DNA from: Isoetes taiwanensis
Lineage: Eukaryota; Streptophyta; Lycopodiopsida; Isoetales; Isoetaceae
Direction: 5' to 3'
NCBI GenBank assembly: GCA_021234155.1
Contig: JAJEKV010000006.1
Location: forward strand, 12,439,751 to 12,503,750
Length of the DNA stretch: 64,000 bases
The stretch's first letter is position 1. Each line of letters starts with the position of its first letter. The position numbers and the translations under genes are program-made. The notes under the pieces are model-generated. The model saw only the letters and a list, made by a program, of their open reading frames with translations. It made no database searches and was not told where the DNA came from. This document shows positions 34,203 to 43,814 of the stretch, one piece after another.

Positions 34203-34429
34203 TTGAGGGATTTGAGAGACATATGCTGCTTAAGAACGAGCCTTGCTAGGCATCTCGAGCCTGAAGGGGTGGGCGGCGACAAGCAAATTCTTGAGGCCCT
34301 GCGACCTAGGCCAGATGACGAACTTGGCCACTCAAGCTCTTCAGACGAATCATTTCACTCGAGGAGGAGTAACGACTTAGCACTTCAGGCGAATGATCGC
34401 AAGGCTCAGGGGAAATTGAGATCGCGGGC

Positions 34430-34620
34430 GCCCGCCAGTGGGAAGAGCAAGTAGCGAGAGCAACTCGGCAACAGGAGCAACCCCAAAGAAATGGGGAGAG
34501 CAGGGAAGAGCAAGTAGCGAGAGCAACTCTAAGAATGTCAGAGCAACCCCAAAGAAGGGGGAGAGTGTGGGAAGAGCAAATAGCTAGAGCAACAACCGAA
34601 TGAGCAACCCCAACACCGTG
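34430..34620. repeat. Degenerate tandem repeat in the gypsy leader region
   Basis: Three copies of a unit of about 60 bp built on GAGCAACCCCAAAGAA and GGAAGAGCAAGTAGC(GA). The right copy lacks the expansion, so it arose after the two copies separated. Confidence 0.7.
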
Positions 34621-34940
34621 AAGAATAGGGGAGCAAAGAAGCAAGAGGGAGCAACCTCGACAATACGAAAGCAACCCAAGCAAAGAGAGAAAAGCAAGGG
34701 CGAGCCGAGCAACCGGCGTGAAGCTAGGCGTAGGGAGAGCATGGTTATCAGAGAACCACAACTGGACGAACCGGAGGAGGATGAGCCCGAGGAGGAAGGA
34801 CCTGCACCAGCATGAACCTAGCGTGGAGGATTAGAAAAAAAAATCAAATTTAGGAATCTTTGAATAAGATTTTGAACTTGTATGTATATATGTTCCTAGA
34901 ATTAATGGTTGTATATATATATATGGAGTCAAAGTCAACT

Positions 34941-35299
34941 CGGGTTGGATCGCGCGAAAGGCCTCTGCGTCGCGAACGCAGGCCTCATTTGCGCGAAGCA
35001 ACCCGGTTTGCCAAAAAAAAAAAGTCAAAGTCAACTCGGGTTGCATCGCGAAAAACTCCTCTGCGCCCCCGACGCAGAGCCATTTTTCGCGACGCCACCC
35101 GATTTCGGCATTCTGACATTAATAGGTGTCCAATTTGAGTAACAAAAGTTGCTAGTTAGGTTGGAATCATGCTGGAAAGTCATGTTAGGATCCTTAAATT
35201 CCCAAACTTCATAGAAATAGAAATGACCCGAAACCGGGTCGCATCGCGCAAAACCCCTCTGCGCCCCCGACGCAGAGCCATTCTGCGCGATGCCACCCG
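34941..35299 (+). other. Three 65-nt stem-loops in the gypsy leader
   Basis: Imperfect copies at 34,941-35,005, 35,037-35,101 and 35,235-35,299 are each exactly 65 nt. Each starts CGGGT and ends ACCCG, with an outer stem GCATCGCGCA-type and an inner stem CTCTGCG/CGCAGAG. In the third, the outer 16 bases pair with the last 16 with one mismatch. The starts are 96 and 198 bases apart, consistent with a period near 98 and one lost unit. The right copy has equivalents near 49,940-50,010, 50,130-50,190, 55,890-55,950 and 55,985-56,040, but with weakened stems. A role as retroelement RNA structure (packaging, dimerisation or transcript control) is possible but unproven. Confidence 0.75.
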
Positions 35300-35469
35300 A
35301 TTTCGCCCAATTTTGCCCAAATTGACCAATTTTGATCCAACAAACTGTCATGCAGTGTTTCTTGCTTTGCTTTGTTTAGAATTGCACTTCATGGTAGCTC
35401 ATTTGGACAACCATGGCCATAGATTCGAAGTCTGCCCCATCAAGAACCTTTGTGAATGGAACTCGAGGT

Positions 35470-35600
35470 ACCCCTAGTCTATAAAAAGGGCCCTCATTTG
35501 TCATTTTCTCCCCATCAGAATTGCTCTCAGCTCCTTTGGCGATTTTCTAGCCCTTTGCTTAATCCCAGCAGCCATTTTTCATAGCTATCTCTGCTCAATG
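35470..35600 (+). promoter_or_regulatory. TATA-like box inside the gypsy element
   Basis: GTCTATAAAAAGGGCCCTC at about 35,476-35,494 is a strong TATA-like sequence. It is kept in the right copy (TCTATAAAGGGGCCCTC on minus, about 49,755). An ATG follows at 35,598 with a 61-codon frame beginning MAPSSFVRWYSEANHIRDF. This could be an internal promoter or the remains of another LTR nested in the leader. Confidence 0.4.
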
Positions 35601-38600
35601 GCACCATCAAGCTTTGTTAGATGGTACAGTGAGGCCAATCACATCCGTGATTTCCCTGCCGAGCAAGACTTCCATGTCTTTGATCATCTCTTTGATCTCC
35701 ATGCCATTTTGACTAGAACTCCCTATTACACCGACATCATTTGCCAATATGACCAAGAGTTAGAACCAAGATCCTTAAGCTAGATAGAGGCGACATCTGC
35801 AATCATCACAGCTTAGTTGTCGCTCTTGTCTTGCTAAGTGTCTTCTTGTCTACATATAGGTAGTATAATTAAACCTTTTCTTAGAAACCCAGCTAGTTGC
35901 CAAGGCCTTAGAAATTGTTGTCACACGTTGGTATGATACACCAACACACGTCATAGGTGCACTATCATCAAGTGTTTTCAGCCATGCCCTTGTATCATAG
36001 ATAATTGTCTAGGAATTAATTCTATTTAAGTAATTCAATCTAGCACACCAAGTACACCCAGTGAATGAGTCTCCTTCTACCACCCCATAACAGTATATAA
36101 GTACCTTTCTCAGTGCCTAGTAAAGTGCCAAGTGGATCAATTGAGGTAGAGTGGATAAAGGTATAAAATTAGGGTTTGTAGAGCAAGTAGATGTAAGTAA
36201 TTGTTGTTATGGTAGTATTAGTTGCCTTGTGCTTAGGGCAGCAAAATAGATCAGGAGAACCTTTGTTGCGGATCCTCGAGCCTCGACAGTGGAGACACTC
36301 GACAACAGCAACGAATTGAAAGCAGAGGGCAAACTCATGGAGGAAGCTTCAGCAAATCAAAGGCCAAGATGGTGTACTGAGGGAAGCTTTAAACACTAAG
36401 AATAAAGGAGAGCCTATAGGAAGGACGATTGCGACATCAAAAATAGACACATGACTTGCCAAGAGGGCTATGCAACAGACAATGGGCATCATGTCACTTA
36501 TAAAATCGATCACATTAGCTCCTAGTCAAGGATATTCTCCAAGTGCCATATTGTCTCGAGGAAGGGCCCGACATCGATGACTAATGTCACAGCTACGCCA
36601 CCAACAAGTAGACTTCATCGACTTATGATATCAAGAGCCCTAAAGGATGAGACTGGACATACCTCCTCGGAAGAGAAATTATCATAGGCATCCAGGCCAT
36701 AGTAGTATCAGATTTGGACTTCAAGCAAACATGCTTGACTAAGGAGGTACTACAAGCCAGCAAGGGTGGGCTTCTCAAGAATAGGAATATGGCAAACTGC
36801 AACAAACTTCTTCCTCATCAGCCCCGATACTTCAGAGCAGCTGCATCAACCTCGACAGCGCCATCTCAAGATCACGACAATCTTCTGCCGTAGAGATGGA
36901 GGTCAAACACCATCAAAAAGAGGCATCATGAGGGACCAAATACCAGAATTATTAATTGATCAGTCAAGATTAGTCCTTGCAGATGGATGCAAATAAACTT
37001 CTCTCAGCAAGAGAAGTTGCACAGTTAGGAGTGGTAAAGCACTTGACATTGTCTGCAGCCTTGTAAACAGCAGCATGTGGCCACCATATGAAGAATCAAA
37101 TCGACAAGCTCAACACAACAACATCAATTCAGGAGTTAGAAGAATCATCCTCAAATCTCACGACCTTCAAGGCAGATGAGTCAAACACGAAAGATTCGAC
37201 ACGGTGGTGAACATTACCTTCAAGCCTCTGGGATGCAACACCGAGCGTTATGTTATCTACATCAGCAAGTCCACTAAGAGGGATAATGTTAATGAAGGTA
37301 GTCAGCATCAACATTAAGGACGAGCAGAGTCAGAATATGTGCATTAAAAGAAAGCAGGGCACTTGAATGATCATGCAACAACTCCTAGGATACCAGATTC
37401 TTTTCAACAAATTATGGATCATCGCCTTGCTACTCCAACGACTAGTGACTATACCAGCTTTGAGCAAGCTAGAGGACCTATCAGATAGTTGAGCTTCTTA
37501 AAAATATGGGTGATAACATCCATGATGGGATGGGGACGAAATTTCGGGTAGATTTTTTTTGTCTTTTCCTTTAGAAAGATGGACCCAAGAATGGAGCAAA
37601 GCTTCAAGTATTGGGAAGAAAATGTATGGAGTACAATAATTGTATACATTGCTGGCAGATATCCAACATATTGGAACCTCTTCGTGAGCTTGATCACCTC
37701 GCTAAGAAGGATTCAATAGTAGGATAACCGTCGACCATGTATATGACCAGTACTTCCAAGCAAAGATAAGGAATAATCCGACCAAATGAAGGGAAGCAAT
37801 CTAATAAGTCCGGCCAACTTCTTAGATGGCATCAACTCAAAGGTGGGGCTATTTCAAGAGGGCAATAATTAAGAAAGGGTAGATCCTAGAGTATAGATTA
37901 GATCTAAAACAAGAATAATTATCTAATCATATAGTTTTCTATGTGTGCCCAAAAGTAATGTCATGCCGACTAACTTGTGGCCATAGGATTTATGTAAGTA
38001 GTTCTTTAACTTGTAATTTTGCACCTCCTAGATGACGGACATCTTTAAGAGCAAGACTCTTAAGTCTAAATCTAGGCCAGTAATTAAGCCAAGGCCAAGT
38101 AATTAGCAGCACCAACGGAACAAGAGTCAAGTTCGACATCAACCTAGAGCGAAGCAAAGTGGAGCATCGGCACCAACTTATGTACATTGGCAATTATGAC
38201 CTCACAATAAGCATGCAATATTAAAGCTGGCTAAAGCAATAATTGATTATTATAAGCAAGAGATACTTATCCCAGCACCAAAGGGCAAGTACCTTATAAT
38301 TAAGTTAAGGAAGTAATTCCAATCGTGCAATGCATGTCAGTAAAGCAATTACTTAAGTACATCATGAGGAATGAGGTCGTACATAAGCTACAAGTTGTCG
38401 ACCCCGACTACAAGAGTAAGAAGGAAGATGCTACTTCAAAACAGGTTGCCCCTCGCCAATTTCTAAGTTAATCAAGAAGTCCCATGATATATCTCCAGGT
38501 GAAATTTGAGAGCTTTTGCTCTATAAAGGCATAGAGTCTGAAATCACTCTTGCACCAGAGGTAAAGCCGATCAGCAAGGCTCTTTATAGAATCAGCACTT

Positions 38601-38639
38601 CCGAGCTAGCAGAGCTCAAGAAGCAGTTGTAGGAGTTGA

Positions 38640-38995
38640 TCAACTTGGGGATCCTTTCGGCCAAGATGGAAGTCTAAAGATGTATATCAACCATGGGCAG
38701 CTCAACAAGCAACGACATAATGGATCAGCCCCAAAAAGCAGGATTCTTCTACAAAATTGACTTAAGCTCGGGCAATCAGCAAATAAGGATGAAGGGGGAA
38801 GATAATTATAAGACTCCTTCAGAACTTGGTATGGGCACTATCACTTCACAGTGATGCCCTTGAGTCTATGGAATGCTCCACCAACTCGTATGCATTTGAG
38901 GACGACGTCTTCGAAGATTCCTTGGATGATTTCTTCATCAATTCTCTTCGACGACATCGTGATCTACAGCAAATCAATGGAAGAGCATGCAGCCG
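38640..38995 (+). pseudogene. Ty3/gypsy reverse transcriptase remnant
   Basis: Blocks in order: DGSLKMYINHGQLNK (38,664 onward; canonical DGSLRMCIDYRxLN), then after a loss of roughly 20-30 residues RTWYGHYHFTVMPLSLWNAP (38,822-38,885; canonical RYGHYEFxVMPFGLTNAP), then after another gap ILFDDIVIYSKSMEEHA (38,945-38,995; the FIDD active-site block). The blocks lie in different frames with stops. The counterpart on the minus strand of the right copy is near 46,240-46,590. Confidence 0.88.
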
Positions 38996-39224
38996 TGGAG
39001 ATGTTAAGACGTCGCCACTCATTGGCAAGCTTTTGAAGCAGCAATTTGCAATGCCATCTCCACTTCGGCAAGCGAATTCGGCAAGAAGATAGAAGAAGCC
39101 ATCTTCCCCAACATGGAGTTCAAGCACATGATGGGCTAGTCCTTACAAGAGTGCAAGAACGGATTAAGAAAGAGAAACCTTCAAATATTTTAAAAAAGGA
39201 AGGTAATCTTTAATATCAAAGAAC

Positions 39225-40480
39225 AACTATACTCAAAGCCTAAGGAGTAAGAAAAATTTTCCAGGACACGCATAATAGCCCTATTTCCGGCCATGCAAAA
39301 TTTATAAAGGCCTACTTCAAGATTAGAAGTAGCTACTTCTGGCCGGACATGAAGAAGCAGATGGTCAGATATATCCAAGAATGTCAGTGGCATCAGCAGA
39401 CAAGGGCGGAACAACTTCGAATTTTAGGAGTTTTGGAACCTTGGGGTGTTAGGACGCCAAGTGGGAAGTCTTCAGCATGGGTTTTATAGTTGGCCTTCCA
39501 AGGACAACAAGAAGCTTTGAAGCCTTGATGGTTGTGGTATATAGTTTATCAAAAGGGCACATACTTGCCATGCCACACCATAGACACCGCCTTGGACCAG
39601 TGTGGTCTAAATAAGAGTTCTTTTTAGGCTGAATGGAAGGCACAGTCGATCATCACCAATAGAGATCGAAGTTCTTTAGCGACGTTTAGCAAGACTTCTT
39701 CAACACGAGCTGCACCAACTTGTTGATGAGTTTTGCTCATCATTTGCGATCAAATCGGCAAAGGGACCGCACCAACACAAATTTGGAGAGCACGTTGAGA
39801 AACTATGATTGGAACAAGTAATCCAAATGGGCCGAAGTACATCCACCGGGTCAATTATGTACAATAATATGAAGCAAGAGTCATCAAGATGTCTCCCCAT
39901 GATCGATTCTGATTATCAATGCTTGAAGTGCCCAAGGTGGAAGTTTCAACAACAACAAAGATATATGCGGTAGCTTCGTAGAAGTGTGAGAATATCTTCA
40001 ATCGGCATGGGCACATCACGAAGAGTCTAGCAGATAGAGATAAAAACTCCTCGAGAGTTGTTTTGTTGTGGCGTATAAAGTTGGCTCAAGTAAAGGTTAG
40101 GCAAGGGAAGCTTCGTGATCGGCAATTGTAAGAAGCCGCCCCTAGGTGGGCCGGTCCGTTCCGCGATCTTGGAGAAGAGTGGGCTCTCAAGCCTACAAGT
40201 TGGATCCCTTGGCCCACCTTAAGGTCTTCCATGTGAGTTTATTGAAAAGGCACGATCCTAACCCCCGAGGAGGTTTTGGATACCCAACTTTGTTGGAAAA
40301 GTCGGAGGATCAAGTTGAAATTTATTACTGAATTGCTTCTTGTTAAGTCATTCAAGAAGTCTAGGAGATCTCAGTTCCTCGGTTTGGTCAAGTGGAAGCA
40401 CTTGCCCGTGGAAGAGATACCTACATGGGTATTGAAGCGGGATTTGGAGAAGCAATACCGAGTTTATGAAGGAGTTTGAT
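39225..40480 (+). pseudogene. Ty3/gypsy integrase with chromodomain-like tail
   Basis: The N-terminal zinc-binding part is SGHAKFIKAYFKIRSSYFWP, then MKKQMVRYIQECQWHQQ (39,290-39,400). The core starts FSMGFIVGLPRTTRSFEALM (39,470-39,530), with VVVYSLSKGHILAMPHH. The C-terminal part reads GSQAYKLDPLAHLKVFHVSL (about 40,185-40,245), the standard gypsy A/Y-x-L-P-x-HxVFHVSLL block. Then comes LGLVKWKHLPVEEIPTWV (about 40,380-40,430), the VKWKG-x-P-x-EE-x-TWE pattern of an integrase chromodomain, which guides insertion to chromatin marks. Several shifts and stops. Confidence 0.87.
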
Positions 40481-41362
40481 GGGCGAGTCGTCTCCAAATT
40501 GATCGACGCCGACTTGCCAGGAGGTTAGCTTAGTATGTTTGTTAGTTAGCCTTAAGTTCTGGCTCATGTATTCTAGTTAGTAGAGTGCATGTGCAGAATC
40601 TTGGAACGTGGGCGATGATGGGATACTTTTTAAGGCATTCTCTAGGCCAACACGCACCAAGAGGTGCGCATGACCATTAGGGTCATGTGAGTGAGGAATG
40701 AGGCATGGTGGCATGATGATGGGACATCGACGGATGTTTCTATGCCGCTGACGGGGGTATGCCAACACCTGGCCATAGGGGGTCATGGTGAAGGTCAAAG
40801 TGATCATGCGCGATGATGGGATCGTGAGACGTTCCCTAGCTTAAACCCTTGGGGCATGATGCACTAGGGGTACTCGGAACCGGGTAGCCGAGTACAAGGT
40901 AGCACTTGATCATGGGCGATGATGGGATCATCTTAAATGGTCCTTAAGCTCAAATCCGAAAGGGCCATGATCGAAAGTGCAAGGTAAGGTAAGGGGGTGG
41001 TCCCTAAAACCACAAACTTATTAATTAAACTAACGTAATGTGCTACTTGTGCGAGCCGTTGAAGGGAAGCATGAAGGAGGAGCATGTTATTGAGAAGATA
41101 GGAGTCATAGATTTTAGTCTAACTATGAACTCCTAAATTTGTTGTAATAATATTATGTGTATACTTTGATAATAATAGTTGTTATAGCTATATAATTTTG
41201 TATAACTTATAAATATAGCTTTATAATTACATAATAAGTAATTAACGAAAAGTTGATCTTTTCAATAGAGTTAAGTTCATATATTCTTGTTGTGTGCTTT
41301 TGCGGGATTAGAGGTTGTCACCTTAGCTTAATCGAGGACGAGATTGTCCTAAGGGGGGAGAA

Positions 41363-42976
41363 TGACGTTCGGGGAATATCGCTATAAAATCATATTCTGG
41401 ACCCATCACCATACAAGTCTACATATATAGCCTTGTATACCATAGATTGTGGCACTAGGGGGCATGACTAAGTCATTCATATAACTTAGCCAACCTTAGG
41501 TTAAGACCATTTTCCACGTGGCCTTAACCTGTGGGCACCCGCCACACCGGACTTACCCTATTGGAGCCATGTGGCATAACATGTGAACCCTAACCTATAA
41601 AGGCCTAAACCCTAACCCTAGGCCTCTTTTTGGCTCCAACCGGGAACCTTCACAATAAACTTTGCCGAGAACCGAACCTGTGGCACAACATAGCATGGCA
41701 GCCCCCAGAGCGTGAGCGCATCAGCAGGAGTGGGAGCTACCTCGAACACTTCGAAGACCATGGAGATGCCCAGATTGGGAGGGAGTGCTTTTGGAGCAGG
41801 TATGTAGAGTAGTAGTCATAGTAGTTCATCTGGAATTAGCATTCCAGATGAGTTAGTATCTTGTGTCTAGGGTAGAGCCATCCTAGAACCCTCATTCATC
41901 ATCTTGAACCCTAATCAAGGAACTCTAACTGTAAGTTAGATATAGATGATTAGGTTAAGATGTTCTTATGATTATTCTCATGATATAATGATTATGTGAT
42001 GATGGTTGATCATGTTTGCTCCTCTTGTATTGGGAAGGGGGGTAGAGACCTAGAGCCATATGTAGTATGCTCCTAGTTTAGATCCCTTAGTTCCTATTAG
42101 ATGCGGCCTGTGCATAGGAACCCACCGGGCTATGGAGGCTATGATGTGACTCAGCACTACACAACGGGGCTAGAGGCAATGCGGAGGGAGGATCCCACGG
42201 CCGAGTGGGGGCTGAGGGGATCCCATAGTGGGCTAGGCTTATGGTCGGTCACTTCGGGTGTGGGCCGAGCATGGGTCTGACACCTCCTGGGGCGATGGTG
42301 TCGCCCTGCCTCTCAAGAGTTGCAAGTGTCGGCTTGGCTCTTGTTTTGGGGGGTTCAGTCGGGTATGAATCGTGTGTCACCACGATTCTCTAGCCGCCTG
42401 TGGAACCTCTAGACCCCGGAAGGGGAGATGCAACCCCTTCCCGCCTCGGACGGACCAGGAGATGCAACTCGAGTAGTCCCGATGGGTGATGCCACGGGGA
42501 TTGCGATCCGGAAGGCTAGAGTCATGCCGAAGCACGATTGAGCCCATCCGCAAAGTATGCATGTAAGGGGCGGATGGAGTGGTCAACCCTAGCTATTGTC
42601 TTATGCCAGCCCTCGCCATTGTTATGACTCGAGTCGCTCTATCTTGAGACCCATCGGTCGGTCTACCTCCTTATGAATTGAGCCATGGGTAGGAGCTCTC
42701 ATGTTTTATGGTTTATGATTATCTTCTTTGCTCATATGGATATGTGATGGACTACCCTTGGTAGTATGTTGTATTGTTATTGCTAGTTCGGACGTTGTTT
42801 ATACTTCCGTGATAGGAGCCCAGGGGGAAGGGCGCGAAGACACCTTTCGTGTCCCCTTTCCGCACTCACGGGAGTTCCATAGTGGGATAGACCGGAGGTC
42901 TGCGGCGGTTGTTGAGCCGGGACGGGATTTCTCGCGAGAAACGGCCGGGCGCCGTATGTTTAGCGAGGAGTCGCCA
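41363..42976 (+). mobile_element. 3' LTR of the left gypsy copy
   Basis: It starts TGACGTTCGGGG directly after the polypurine tract and ends near AGTCGCCA (exact end uncertain by a few bases). It matches the 5' LTR of the right copy (57,382-58,959, minus) over its whole length. A TATA box CCTATAAAGG lies at 41,594-41,603, followed at once by a telomere-like stretch, AAACCCTAACCCTAG (41,607-41,621). Confidence 0.82.
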
Positions 42977-43280
42977 TCGCGGGAGCCGAAGCATCACCCA
43001 TATTAACCACTTTCTGGAAAATAGGCGATGTGTCTATCAGGGCTGTTACCGGCGGCGCAAGAATCCGGTTTCGCCGCCGAGAACCTCGATAGGGAACCGA
43101 AAGGTTTCACCCCAAGTGCCCGTGGCAAAAATGCCTTGCACCTGCTCCAAGTCATTCCGTGTCGCCAAAGGCGGAGGGCCCCAAACTCGACCCGCATGAA
43201 GGACATGCCGACCCGTTCTAAACTGATGTGACTGATGGCCCCAATCATAGAGCTCTCTCTCGGTGATCTGTTGTTGCATG
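42977..43280 (-). other. GC-rich spacer at the centre of the inverted repeat
   Basis: About 300 bp unrelated to either LTR, more GC-rich than its surroundings. A minus-strand frame is open from inside the right LTR through TERELYDWGHQSHQFRTGRH and WGPPPLATRNDLEQVQG to about 43,046. I do not recognise it. It may be part of a further retroelement broken at the junction. Confidence 0.45.
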
Positions 43281-43814
43281 GCTCCTTGATTAGGGTTCAA
43301 GATGATGCATGAGGGTTCTAGGGATGGCTCTACCCTAGATACAAGATACTAACTCATCTGGAATGCTAATTCCGTGATGAACTACTATGACTACTACCCT
43401 ACATACCTTGCTCCGTACACTCCCTCCCAATCTTGGCATCTCCATGGTCTTCAAGTGACCGAGGTAGCTCCCACTCCTGCCGATGCGCCACGCCTCCGGG
43501 GCTGCTATGCTTTGTCGTGTGTTAACACAAGAGCGGTTCTCTAAAACGGAGTTTCGAAAAGCTAAGAAGGTTCCCATCGCTGGTTTCTAAAAGAGGCCTA
43601 GGGTTAGGGTTTAGGCCTTTATAGGTTAGGGTTCACATGTTATGCCACATGGCTCCAATAGGGTAAAGTCCGTGGCGGGTGCCCAATAGGTTAAGGCCAC
43701 GTGGAAAATGGTCTTAACCTAAGGTTGGCTAAGTTATATGAATAACTTAGTCATGCCCTTAGTGCCACAATCTATGGTATACAAGGGTATTTATAGCGAT
43801 ATATTCGAACGTCA
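43281..43814 (-). mobile_element. 3' LTR of the right gypsy copy, truncated
   Basis: On the minus strand it begins TGTGACGTTCG after the polypurine tract AAGGGGAGAA and runs to 43,281, where similarity to the other LTRs stops. Only the first third of the LTR remains. It lacks about 45 bp found near the start of the other two LTRs. The telomere-like box CCTAGGGTTAGGGTTTAGG (43,597-43,615) and the TATA box (about 43,616-43,627) are kept. Confidence 0.82.

Larger units (their letters stand above)
34203..42976 (+). mobile_element. Left Ty3/gypsy retrotransposon copy (5' truncated)
   Basis: A plus-strand chromodomain-type Ty3/gypsy element without its 5' LTR. In order: leader coding remnant (34,203-34,815), three 65-nt stem-loops (34,941-35,299), gag-like remnant (about 36,300-37,900), RT (about 38,640-38,995), integrase (39,225-40,260), chromodomain-like C-terminus (40,330-40,480), polypurine tract AAGGGGGGAG (41,351-41,360) and 3' LTR (41,363 to about 42,976). 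All domains are broken by stops, shifts and deletions. It copied itself by reverse transcription of an LTR transcript; this copy is dead. Its 35,027-41,922 part is the left arm of a long inverted repeat with the right copy. Confidence 0.88.

Noticed and set aside
34306-34761. 151-codon minus-strand frame rich in Leu/Ser/Cys
   Set aside because: Antisense of the repeated gypsy leader stretch; the similar plus-strand frame at 56,180-56,596 is the same antisense strand in the inverted copy.
43046-43300. 84-codon minus-strand frame as a gene
   Set aside because: It begins inside the truncated LTR and matches no family I know; kept only as an unexplained spacer.
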